From Deinococcus hopiensis KR-140 (GTDB lineage: Bacteria > Deinococcota > Deinococci > Deinococcales > Deinococcaceae): DNA of 64,000 nucleotides. The DNA is taken from NCBI RefSeq assembly GCF_900176165.1, contig NZ_FWWU01000005.1:354514-418513 (forward strand). Reading direction: 5' to 3'. Of the stretch, positions 34,456 through 42,715 are shown one piece after another. Position 1 is the first letter of the stretch, and each line of letters starts with the position of its first letter. The position numbers were made by a program, and so were the translations under genes. The notes beneath the pieces were generated by a model that did not search any database, was not told where the DNA came from, and saw only the letters and a list, made by a program, of their open reading frames with translations.

Positions 34456-36063
34456 TCAGTCTGCCGCCTGCGTGGGCACGAACTCGAATTGCTGGGCCAG
34501 CGTCATTGCGTTCAGCAGGCAGCCGTTGCTCAGGCGGTAGTGGTCGGTCGTCCCGATTTTCCCCTGCACCCGCTCGATGTCCACAATGTCTACCAAGTCG
34601 CCGCCCTTGCGGTTCCTCCAGCGTGCCCCCACCACACGACGGGGTTCCTCCTGCGGCTCCTCCACCTTCTTCGCCGCGACGAGTGCGCCGCCGTTGTAAG
34701 CCTGTGTGTCAGGCTTTGGAGTGGCCTTGGGACGTGATCCTCCGCCAATCAGCCGATCAAGCGCCCGAATTCTCAGCGTACGCTCGTTGTTCTGTGTGGC
34801 ACGCGCTTCTATCTGCGCGGCAAGCTGAGCCTCGCCGATCTCCGCCAGGGTCAGGCGTGGCCAGAACTCAGCCCGTAGGATACTCGCTGTGCGCGTGGAC
34901 TCACCTATTATCTTCTCCAGGTTTTCGCCCACGAGCTTCCGCAGCGCCTGGTACGTCGCGGTATCAACAGAGGCACGGGGGCGTCTCAAAAGCTCCTCGT
35001 GGGGAATAGGGACCAGATCGTTCACGTTGGTCGTTTTCGCCCGGTCCCCGCCGCCAGACGGGCCATCCGCAACCGCCGCCCGCCCGGCCGCCGCGCCCGG
35101 AACAGTCTCGGTGGTCGGAGTATTGCCTGACTGACCCACGAGCATGCTCTCCAACTCCTCCGTCGAGGGAACGTCCAGCCCCTCGGCCGCTTCAGCGGCC
35201 CCGCCTTCAGGCGGTGGCTGTTGGAGTACGGCGCTGATCTCGGAGTTGCGAGGGACCGTCATCAGTGCCTGGGGGGAGGATCCGAACGGCGCCCCTTCCG
35301 TTTTTTGAAGCGCAGCTTCTCCCGAGGAGCACGTCGCTGGGGAGGCCTCGTCCACCAGCGGGGGGTGCTCGGTGAGTTGTGCAGGTGCGCTCGCGTCACC
35401 AGTAACGCTCTTTACTCCTCCTGGGAAAGCTTCCTGAGAAAGATCCCTGGGAGAGATCCCTGTGGTATTGCTACGGGTATTTTCCCTAATGGACGCGGAA
35501 CTTTTCCCGACCGCACTCGGAACTTTTCCCGACTGCACTCGGGCATTTTCTCGAATGGAGTTGCCCTCATTGCCCGAGTCGTCCTGATCGGCGTCTTCTG
35601 CCTCATCCGCCCTGGGAGGGGCCGGATCGGGCGAAGTGCGGGTGGCCTCCCAGGCATCCACGGCAGCTTGCACGGCACTGCAGCAGAACAGCCACTGGGG
35701 CTTGCGGTCCCACTTCTTCTTGGGGTTGTTGCGGGTGGCCAAGTAGCCCCGCTTGACGAGCCTGGCAAGCTTTTTGCGGATGGTCTTCTCGTCGTAGATG
35801 TTGAGCAGCTCCTTGACCCACTCGGCGGCGCTCATGAACACCCAGAGGGACTCGTCGTCTTCCGGGACCTCGCCGCCTGCCTTGGCCACCTTGTTGTGGC
35901 GGACCTGCTGACGCTGGGCGAGCTTCCAAGCATACCAGCGCTCGTTTGCGTTGAGAAGGTAAGCCTCGCATTCTTCCTCGTCGCAGATGGCAAGGTAGGA
36001 CTCTCTCAACGCCAAGGTACGTTGCCCTGCAGGCTGGCGGATGATGGCGAACTCCTTACTCAT
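34456..36063 (-). CDS. Winged-helix replication-type protein
   Basis: The protein has 535 residues. Residues about 60-125 form a winged helix of the phage and plasmid replication-organiser kind (VFMSAAEWVKELLNIYDEKT, then LARLVKRGYLATRNNPKKKW). A long Pro/Ser/Glu-rich linker (about 140-360) follows, with no fold expected. The C-terminal 170 residues are charged and end in a small strand-rich domain (DYVDIERVQGK-like; DHYRLSNGCLLNAM). It may open or load a replication origin, or regulate copy number. No iterons were found beside it. It is the first gene of a leftward operon. Confidence 0.6.
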   Translation of the reverse strand: MSKEFAIIRQPAGQRTLALRESYLAICDEEECEAYLLNANERWYAWKLAQRQQVRHNKVAKAGGEVPEDDESLWVFMSAAEWVKELLNIYDEKTIRKKLARLVKRGYLATRNNPKKKWDRKPQWLFCCSAVQAAVDAWEATRTSPDPAPPRADEAEDADQDDSGNEGNSIRENARVQSGKVPSAVGKSSASIRENTRSNTTGISPRDLSQEAFPGGVKSVTGDASAPAQLTEHPPLVDEASPATCSSGEAALQKTEGAPFGSSPQALMTVPRNSEISAVLQQPPPEGGAAEAAEGLDVPSTEELESMLVGQSGNTPTTETVPGAAAGRAAVADGPSGGGDRAKTTNVNDLVPIPHEELLRRPRASVDTATYQALRKLVGENLEKIIGESTRTASILRAEFWPRLTLAEIGEAQLAAQIEARATQNNERTLRIRALDRLIGGGSRPKATPKPDTQAYNGGALVAAKKVEEPQEEPRRVVGARWRNRKGGDLVDIVDIERVQGKIGTTDHYRLSNGCLLNAMTLAQQFEFVPTQAAD

Positions 36064-37091
36064 GAGGGCGCTCCTGCGCGTCCTTGGCCATGGCTAAGCC
36101 GCCCAGTAATTTCACCGGACATTTCCAAGCATGTAGCCTGGCCACACGCCAATGCTGCGGGTCTCCCAACCCACAAAACGGCTTAGAGTTACCGTTTCCA
36201 CCCCTTGAATACGTTTGGGCGCTCAACTTCACGCATCGGGAGCTGGCCTTGAGGCTGTTAACCTCAGTTCCAGCCGCACGGTTATTTCGGAGGATGTTGT
36301 AGGGTGTGCAGGGGCTTACCTGGGTAGATGGGGTGTTTGATGCCATACCTAATCGTTGAGCGCAAGTGGGTGGTTTTGTTCGTTGAAGATTCCGCTACAC
36401 CCCCATTTCCACACTTAGGGGATTGACAAACCACCGAATCATAGGTTCCGGATCATGCTTCTGTCGCAGCCCTTTGAGCCAGCCCTCCAGCGGCGAGTGG
36501 TTGCCCTCAACCCAACCCCGGCCGATCAGTGCAATGTGCTGTTGCCTGAGCAGGCCCACCTGCCTTCCGGACCGGGGTACCCAACGTCACCACAAAGCAT
36601 TCACCCACAGCCACTTTCCCATGGGTGGACTCGTCTGACGATGTCGATCGAGGGCTTGCAGCTATAGCGGCGCGATGGCGAAGACTCCGAGCGCCGGCCT
36701 GGTGCCTGTGACGTGCAGCCGTTGTTCCCGTTCGGCGTGCCAGGTGCCACAGGCACCTGGCACGCCCACTCGGCCGCGGGGTGAGCGCATGGTAGAGCAG
36801 CAGGGAGGCCACTCAAAACCTGGCTTCATGGCGATGCGCACGTCAGGACAGGGGGGCAAAGTCGAAGCACAACCGCGCGTAGAAGCTTTGACGCTGAGGG
36901 TCCGCGTTTAGCAAGAGCATGAGGCCCTGCTTGGCAGCAGCAGTCACCAGTGCCCAGCCGCTGCCGTATAAGCATCCTGACGCGCGGTCAACACCTTGAT
37001 GTGAAAGGTGGGCACCTCCACCATCTCCTCCGCCAACCCGGGCCAGCGTCAAGGCAGCGGTGGCCTGGGTTTTTAGCCAGTCGCTTCAGCT
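36064..37091. other. Gene-poor decayed stretch
   Basis: No intact gene is seen. On the minus strand, LLNADPQRQSFYARLCFDFA (about 36845-36915) with DVRIAMKPGFE in the next frame resembles the tail of a GNAT acetyltransferase, broken by a frameshift. Around 36420-36560 the minus strand reads IALIGRGWVEGNHSPLEGWL in a frame with no start, probably another gene tail. The rest shows nothing I can name. Confidence 0.35.
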
Positions 37092-37436
37092 TCATCCGTA
37101 GGTGACATTCTCAAGCGACTCCAAGTAGCGTGAGAGGCGCTTGCCCCCAGTCTCTGTGCGCAAGAAATCGGCGGGGGCCTTCCCGTCCAGGTGACTGTTG
37201 AGTTGGGTCAGCCAGCCTCGGGTCCGGTCCTCGCCGAGCATGACCGCGACTCAGGCGAACAGTTCAGTGATTTGCAGCGCCGGGGCCGCCACATCAAGGG
37301 CGGCACGAGCGCTCGCCTTGGGATCGTGGTTGCTGCCGGGCAGTGAGATGTCGACCATACCGTAGAGGCAGGTAGTGTTGAACCCTGTCAGGGCGGCGAG
37401 GCGAGGTATCAAGAGCGAGACGGAGGTCGGCATCAA
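37092..37436 (-). pseudogene. MbcA/ParS/Xre-type antitoxin-like gene with an internal stop
   Basis: The frame starts near 37436 and runs through LPGSNHDPKASARAALDVAA and LQITELFA to a TGA. It continues in the same frame as VAVMLGEDRTRGWLTQLN, then APADFLRTETGGKRLSRYLE, to a stop at 37092. The second part fits the C-terminal toxin-binding domain of these antitoxins (W-L, then P-x-x-[FL]-L-x-T-x-x-G). The TGA may replace an Arg codon (CGA). No RES or other toxin gene is seen next to it; instead a broken GNAT-like tail follows. Confidence 0.45.
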
Positions 37437-37555
37437 CTCATGTATCCGGGCTTTTTCTCCGTCTCCAATAAGAGGCGCAATTGATCACATGGCACCTCGA
37501 ACACCATGTGAACGTAGGCACTCAAGAGTTGCTGGATTGCGCTTTCTAAGGTCAT
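37433..37555 (-). CDS. Possible 40-aa leader ORF before the antitoxin-like gene
   Basis: An ATG at 37553-37555 opens a 40-codon frame (MTLESAIQQLLSAYVHMVFE, then LRLLLETEKKPGYMS). Its TGA overlaps the next ATG (TGATG), which suggests coupling to the antitoxin-like frame. No clear Shine-Dalgarno is seen. It could be a true small protein or the tail of something decayed. Confidence 0.25.
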   Translation of the reverse strand: MTLESAIQQLLSAYVHMVFEVPCDQLRLLLETEKKPGYMS

Positions 37556-37614
37556 GTCCTTCTGCCACCGGCAGACAACCGTGCTGTATGGGAAAAATGG
37601 CAGGACTCTGCGTC

Positions 37615-37989
37615 AAATTCACGTTGCTCGAAACCTTGCCGCCTCTTCGAATGTTGTTGGTTCTCAATAACCTCGTCGGGCTAGGGACCCCGGAACTCGT
37701 GTGCTGGCTGATGCGGCATGGTGTCATGCCGCTCTATACCCCGATGGCAGGGAGTTGGCTGAACATGGCGGAGTCCATTCAACGCATTTTGGTTCGCCGC
37801 GCACTGGCAGGACACTGTCCGGACAGCGCCCAGCAAATCATCGAATGGTTGGAGACCAGCGCACGGGGATGGAACCGCGCCCCAACGCCTTTTGTCTGGG
37901 GTGGAAAACGACAAGCCCGCCGTCGGCGGACTCGTGCAAGACATCCTTTGGGTGGTTCTGGTGCCTTCACCCTTCAAGTGGTGCAGTGA
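37615..37989 (+). pseudogene. IS630-family transposase, C-terminal remnant
   Basis: The sequence LPPLRMLLVLNNLVGLGTPE, then MPLYTPMAGSWLNMAESIQR and PTPFVWGGKRQARRRR is the C-terminal half of an IS630-type DDE transposase. The second Asp of the active site reads Asn (LVLNNL for LVLDNL), and the Glu is present (NMAES). The N-terminal half is absent or scrambled. No inverted repeats were found around it. MITE-like element 1 has IS630-like TA edges and could have been mobilised by a relative. Confidence 0.7.
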
Positions 37990-38142
37990 AACCATACATC
38001 TACACCAAGTAACCCACTAGCGTACCCGACGCCCGACGAGTTCGTCCAGCGGTGCGCTGAGCCCACCGCTCCACTTGGTGGCGTACACTCACCCTGAGTC
38101 AAGTTTCCAGTCAGCTTCGTCCACAGAACTGGGCCAGTCCAT

Positions 38143-38176
38143 GCCCCCGAGACTCTCAGCTGAGAGTCTCGGGGGC
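38143..38176. terminator. 34-bp perfect palindrome downstream of the zorB-like gene
   Basis: Two 17-base arms (GCCCCCGAGACTCTCAG and its complement) meet without a loop. It lies 83 bases after the stop of the zorB-like gene on the minus strand and can end transcription from that operon. No long U run follows, so it may instead stabilise the 3' end. Confidence 0.5.
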
Positions 38177-38258
38177 GCTGGTGCTCCCTGTGGGAGAGGA
38201 TTCTTTGAAACGGTCGGCAACATCATCCAGATTCTGGCTTGTCGCCTGCGCCCACGCT

Positions 38259-38864
38259 CTACTGGACCTTCTGGGCGTACTCGATCAGGATCTCCACACG
38301 CTCATTCGCCGGATTTCTCGGCTGGGCTGGAAAGGAGGGGCTCTGTCCCGCCCGTCCGGCGATTGCCATCCGGTAGGAAGGCACGTGTCCGGCGCCCTGA
38401 AGCAGAATGGCCACCTGTTCGGCACGTTGAGCGGACAACAGCCACTCATCCTGCTGTCCACTCCGGGTGGGCAGGGTGTGGCCCTCGATGCGCAGCCGGC
38501 GCCACAGCTCCTGCCTGGACTGCACCACACCTGCAAACCGCAGCAGGGCTGAGCGGCCCGAGGGCGTGAGGGTCGCAGTGCCCTTCCTGAACAGGTTGGC
38601 CTGCGCAAACACCCACCGCTGCGCTCCAGGTGGGTCATTGCGGCCGTTGTTGACGAAGGGACGATCGCTCCGGGCATAGGCGTCGATGACTGCCGTTCGG
38701 ACCGAAGCCTGCGCCTGCTTGTACTTGATGTCCTCCCAGCCGATGCGGCCGTAGAGGGTGACGGTCACCACCACCATCACCAGAACCAGCACGAGGGTGA
38801 AGGCAACGTCGGTAAAGGCAATGTAGGGGTTGATCTCCAGCTCCCGAACGGCCCGCCGGTTCAT
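38259..38864 (-). CDS. ZorB-like stator protein (MotB/OmpA family)
   Basis: The protein has 201 residues. One transmembrane helix (about 15-38, YIAFTDVAFTLVLVLVMVVV) carries Asp19, where MotB and ZorB have the proton-binding Asp. The C-terminal domain is OmpA-like (LRIEGHTLP, then LSAQRAEQVAILLQGAG and NERVEILIEY) and should hold peptidoglycan. Its ATG lies 9 bases after the zorA-like stop and uses GAGGT as Shine-Dalgarno. ZorAB pairs are known to form proton-driven motors in the Zorya anti-phage systems. A flagellar role is unlikely because no flagellar genes are present. The assignment to Zorya rather than ExbD/TolR rests on the neighbour's long tail. Confidence 0.8.
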   Translation of the reverse strand: MNRRAVRELEINPYIAFTDVAFTLVLVLVMVVVTVTLYGRIGWEDIKYKQAQASVRTAVIDAYARSDRPFVNNGRNDPPGAQRWVFAQANLFRKGTATLTPSGRSALLRFAGVVQSRQELWRRLRIEGHTLPTRSGQQDEWLLSAQRAEQVAILLQGAGHVPSYRMAIAGRAGQSPSFPAQPRNPANERVEILIEYAQKVQ

Positions 38865-38873
38865 GCGTGCACC

Positions 38874-41708
38874 TCAGTCCGCTCCATCAGGAAGGGCCTC
38901 TGTGCCCGCGGAAAAAGGCGGCTGAGCCCTGAGTAGTTCATCAAGTCGTCCCACGGTGCCGTCGAGTTTGCGGTAGGCCTGGTCGAGGAAGGCGGACCAG
39001 CCCTGCAGCTCGTACCGAAGCGAGGTGCTGCGTTCCCCATCAGTTCGCTGCAGGGTCTCGACTGCCTGGGTCAGCGCGGCAGATTGCTGCTGCAAGCCAC
39101 TCAGGACGGACGTCAGCTCACGGGTGCTGTCACTGAGCAGACCCGTGCCGACCCGGAGCTGCGCGTCCGCGAGGTCCCCCAGCCCAGCGGGGACCCGGTG
39201 CAGCGCGGCCACTGTTTCCCCGGTCTGCTGTTCGAAGCGTTGCAGGGTATCGTTGAGCTGCCCGGTGGCCTGCACGATCGCACTGCTGGAAGCCTTCGAG
39301 GCTTCTGCCAGCTCGCTCACCGTGGAGCCGATCATGGCGCTGCTGCGCTGCTCCATGGCCTCCACGGCTGCCGTGACCCGCAGGGCGTTGTTCCTGGTGG
39401 CGGCAGCCGCCTCCTCCTGCAGTCGGGTGAGGCTGTCGGACAGCAGCTGGACCGCGCCGTTGAAGGCTCCGCCGGAGACATTGAGCTGGGCCGTGGCCAT
39501 CGTCTGAAGGCTGGCCGGGAGGCTCCTGACCATTCCGGTCGTGGCCTGCGCCTGCGCTTCCAGCTGAGTGGTGGTGCCGACCAGCTGCTCCCGCACGGCC
39601 TGCATCTCCCGGACGATGGACTGGGCTGTGCCTGCCACCTCGCCGATCAGCCGCTGGGTCTCCTGCTGCTGCGCCTCCTGACCTTGGAGAATCTGTCCGG
39701 CAATGTTCATCTGGCCCTGCAGCGTTCCGATCAGCTGGCCCTTCACCTCGGCATTCAGGGCGGCCCAGCGCTCCGAGGAGGCCATCAGTGACTGCTCGAG
39801 CGCGCCAGTTACCGTAAGCAGTGAGCCGTGCATGGTAGTGGTCTGCTCCAGGTGGGTCTGGTGAAGAGCGGCCAGCTGAGTGCTCAGCTGTTCGCCCGCC
39901 AGCCGGCGCTCCCGCTCCAGGGCGGCAGTCAGGGCAGTCAGGCGCATATCCAGCTGGCCCTGCAGGCCAGACCAGCGGGTGGCGAGGTCCGTCAGTGCAC
40001 CCTCAAAGGCCTTCCAGCGCTCCTGGGGCAGATTGGCGGGGTCAAGGCGCTGAGTGAGCTCGTCCAGCGGCGTCAGGGCCCGGGTCACCTCTCGCAATTC
40101 GGCCTCGATGCCAGTGGCGGTGATTGCCTGCTGGGTGAAGAGGCGGTCGAAGTCCGAGGCAAGTTTCTGAAGCGTTCCCTCAAGAGCCGCCGCCGCCGCC
40201 TGCTGCACGCTCTGCTGCTGAAGCACCTGGCGTTCCGTGGTCTGCAGATGCGTCTCGATGCGGCGGTCGAAGTCCGAGACCAGGGTTTGGAGGGTTCCTT
40301 CAAAGACACCGGTCACGGCCTGCTGAGCCGTCTGCTGCTCGAGACGCTGTTGTTCGGCACTCTGCAGGTGGGCGTCGAGCAGGCGGCGCAGGGCCGCCCG
40401 CTCCTGGCTGGCCTGCTCCACTGCCTTCTGGAGCTGCCCCTCTCCAAGCTCACGCAGGTCGGTTTCGAGGGCGGTAAGAGTTCCGCGCAGTTCATCGAGT
40501 CCGGCGCTCTGAGCCTCGACCAGACGGTCTCCCTGAGCCGCGAGGGCCTGGCTTCCGCTGCGGAGTTCCTGCGTGGTCGTATCGAGGCGCTCCTGCAGCA
40601 TGATGGTGGTGCCCGTGAACTGGGCCAGGGCCTGCTGCAGGATGTCCTGCTGGGCGGCGCCGGCCTCCAGTTGATGGGTCTGGGCCGTCTGGAAGTCCGA
40701 GTGCTGGCCCTGCAGGGCTTGGAGGTTGTGCTCAAGGGCCGAGATGCTGCGTCCAAGCTGGGTTTCCAGACTGCGGACTCCCTGGATCAGGACGTCGCTG
40801 CTGCGGTCCACAGTGGAGGTGGTGCTCCGCAGAACGGCACCAGCCTCCTGTACGGCTGCGGACGCGGCCAGAGCGGTGGTATTCAGGGTCTGACCCGCCT
40901 GCTGCATTCCCTCCATGGCGCGGCCAGTATGATGGGCAAACTGTTCAAGCTGCGCGGTGAACAGCTGCTGCATCTCTCCCATCCACTGGCGGTTGTGAGA
41001 CAGTGCCTGCTCCATCTTCTCCTGCAGCACGGCGGACTGCATCCAGATCCGTGGAATGAGGTCGTACGCCACCAGGCGCTCCAACTCGGCCTGCAGGCGG
41101 TCGCGGCGAAGCTGCGCCGGAGCAACCAGGACGCGGGCTACCAGCAGCGAGGCCCCCACACCCCAGAAGGTACATACGAAGGCCACCTTCATGCGGTCCA
41201 GCAGGCCCTCCAGGCCGGCATTGAGCTGCTGGGGGGTTCCACCGGTCTCCAGAGAGGACAGAGCGGTCTTGAGCTGGGGAGCAAATTCGCCCAGGGTCAG
41301 ACTCAGGCCCAGCACGGTCCCCAGGAGGCCGAGCAGCATCAGCTGATTGGGACGCTGCCGCAGGTGGTAGAGACGGCCCTCATCGATCACGGAAAGGCTG
41401 TCTGTCACGGCGCGGGGGTCTGCCGAAGTCAGGCTGCGAAGCGCGCTGGCCCGGTCCCACGCATCGGTCAGCTCGACCCGGTTCCACCTGAGCTCACCCA
41501 ACGCCCTGCGAACGGCTATCTCGGAGAGCCCCTGCAGTTTGTCGGGCAGCGCCCTGAGCTCGGCATGACGCTGCTGATGCTCACGCCCGAGCCGCAGCCC
41601 CTGTACGCTCGTCCGGATCACGACTCCTATGATGAAAAGAACAATGACGACACTCTCCGGCGTGGCGGGCCTTACGGCATTCCAGAGTGTGGTGATCAGG
41701 TCTTGCAC
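38874..41708 (-). CDS. ZorA-like proton-channel protein with long coiled-coil tail
   Basis: The GTG at 41706-41708 (Shine-Dalgarno GGAGG) gives 944 residues; the frame extends to 41837 without support. Helices lie at about 18-33, 122-140 (NQLMLLGLLGTVLGLSLTLG) and 173-196 (KVAFVCTFWGVGASLLVARV), the MotA/ExbB/ZorA core. After residue 200 the rest is Gln/Ala/Leu/Glu-rich coiled coil, about 740 residues, much longer than in ExbB or MotA. Zorya ZorA also has a long cytoplasmic tail that is needed for defence. It is divergent from a VWA-phosphatase-kinase operon, with 161 bp between. Confidence 0.82.
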   Translation of the reverse strand: MQDLITTLWNAVRPATPESVVIVLFIIGVVIRTSVQGLRLGREHQQRHAELRALPDKLQGLSEIAVRRALGELRWNRVELTDAWDRASALRSLTSADPRAVTDSLSVIDEGRLYHLRQRPNQLMLLGLLGTVLGLSLTLGEFAPQLKTALSSLETGGTPQQLNAGLEGLLDRMKVAFVCTFWGVGASLLVARVLVAPAQLRRDRLQAELERLVAYDLIPRIWMQSAVLQEKMEQALSHNRQWMGEMQQLFTAQLEQFAHHTGRAMEGMQQAGQTLNTTALAASAAVQEAGAVLRSTTSTVDRSSDVLIQGVRSLETQLGRSISALEHNLQALQGQHSDFQTAQTHQLEAGAAQQDILQQALAQFTGTTIMLQERLDTTTQELRSGSQALAAQGDRLVEAQSAGLDELRGTLTALETDLRELGEGQLQKAVEQASQERAALRRLLDAHLQSAEQQRLEQQTAQQAVTGVFEGTLQTLVSDFDRRIETHLQTTERQVLQQQSVQQAAAAALEGTLQKLASDFDRLFTQQAITATGIEAELREVTRALTPLDELTQRLDPANLPQERWKAFEGALTDLATRWSGLQGQLDMRLTALTAALERERRLAGEQLSTQLAALHQTHLEQTTTMHGSLLTVTGALEQSLMASSERWAALNAEVKGQLIGTLQGQMNIAGQILQGQEAQQQETQRLIGEVAGTAQSIVREMQAVREQLVGTTTQLEAQAQATTGMVRSLPASLQTMATAQLNVSGGAFNGAVQLLSDSLTRLQEEAAAATRNNALRVTAAVEAMEQRSSAMIGSTVSELAEASKASSSAIVQATGQLNDTLQRFEQQTGETVAALHRVPAGLGDLADAQLRVGTGLLSDSTRELTSVLSGLQQQSAALTQAVETLQRTDGERSTSLRYELQGWSAFLDQAYRKLDGTVGRLDELLRAQPPFSAGTEALPDGAD

Positions 41709-41869
41709 ACTGCCTCCCCTTGAGCCCGATTTCTCATAATCCTCAAATCTTATGATTTGCGTCGGGACTGAATTCAGTATGGAGCATAGATTCGCTTGTA
41801 GCACCGAACTCTCACATGAGCCATATGTGTGAAACATATAATTAGGCCTACCGCGCCAAAGGAGATCCT
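41709..41869. promoter_or_regulatory. Divergent promoter region between zorA-like and VWA genes
   Basis: The gap of 161 bp is AT-rich for this replicon and must drive both directions. TATAAT at 41837-41842 is a good -10 for the rightward operon, with AGGAG before the ATG. Near it ATATGTGTGAAACATAT (41823-41839) is an imperfect palindrome overlapping the -10, a possible operator. No clear -35 was found. Shared control would tie motor and signalling genes together. Confidence 0.5.
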
Positions 41870-42706
41870 ATGCCCTATTTGAAAGTTCCCTCCCGCTCCA
41901 ATCCCACTGCCTTCGTCTTCCTGGTGGATCAATCCGGCTCCATGAGTGAGCAGCTCGGTGACGGCAGTGGCAGAACCAAGGCGCAATTCGTGGCCGACGC
42001 TGTAAACAGCCAACTGATGGAGCTTGTCCTGCGCTGCACGCAGGGCAACAATGTCCGCAACTACTTCCACGTTGCCGTAATCGGCTATGGCAAGGAGGTA
42101 GGTCCGATTCTGGAGGGTCAGCTGAGCGGCCGCGACCTGCTGCCCATCGAGGAGATTGCCAACAACCCCCTGCGAATCGAGGACTTCAAACAGGTCTTTG
42201 ACAATGGAGAGGAGGAGACGACCTCCACCCCGGTCTGGCTGGATCCCCAGTTCGGTGGCGCCACCCCCATGTGCCGCGCCCTTGACTATGCGTCCGCCCT
42301 GCTTCAGCAGCACGTCGCGGCCAACCCGGACTGCTTTCCCCCGGCCATCATCAACATTACGGATGGCCAGTCCACAGACGGGGATCCCAGTCAGCGCGCC
42401 TCGGACATCCGCAGCCTGAGCACCTCCGACGGTCAGGTGTTGTTCTACAACGTGCATGTCAGTAGCACCGCTGGAGAACTCGTTGTATTTCCCGACACAA
42501 CAGACGAACTGCCTGACATCTACGCCAAATTGTTGTTCTCCATGTCGAGCCTCCTGCCACACGTAGGCCTGGTCCGCGCGGGAGAGCTGGGCTTTGCGGT
42601 CTCCGACGCCTCACGCGGCTTCATGTACAACGCCGATCCCACGGCCCTCATGCACATGCTCGACATCGGAACGAGCACCCGTCGTGCGGCCACCGAGACG
42701 GTCTGA
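41870..42706 (+). CDS. TerY-like VWA-domain protein
   Basis: The protein has 278 residues, nearly all one VWA domain. FVFLVDQSGSMSEQLGDG gives the MIDAS (Asp20, Ser22, Ser24), and GGATPMCRALDYA and IINITDGQSTDGD supply the remaining ligands. It is cytoplasmic. TerY-like proteins are known from comparative genomics to form a triad with a PP2C phosphatase and a Ser/Thr kinase, in stress or defence loci. Those two genes follow directly here. A Shine-Dalgarno (AAAGGAG) precedes the ATG. It could be the phospho-regulated adaptor that links the kinase-phosphatase pair to the motor next door. Confidence 0.82.
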   Translation: MPYLKVPSRSNPTAFVFLVDQSGSMSEQLGDGSGRTKAQFVADAVNSQLMELVLRCTQGNNVRNYFHVAVIGYGKEVGPILEGQLSGRDLLPIEEIANNPLRIEDFKQVFDNGEEETTSTPVWLDPQFGGATPMCRALDYASALLQQHVAANPDCFPPAIINITDGQSTDGDPSQRASDIRSLSTSDGQVLFYNVHVSSTAGELVVFPDTTDELPDIYAKLLFSMSSLLPHVGLVRAGELGFAVSDASRGFMYNADPTALMHMLDIGTSTRRAATETV

Positions 42707-42715
42707 GCGCGGGTT

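Noticed and set aside
38259..41708. Flagellar stator MotAB or a TonB-type ExbBD pair
   Set aside because: There are no flagellar or TonB genes nearby, and the roughly 740-residue coiled-coil tail of the first protein is far beyond those families.
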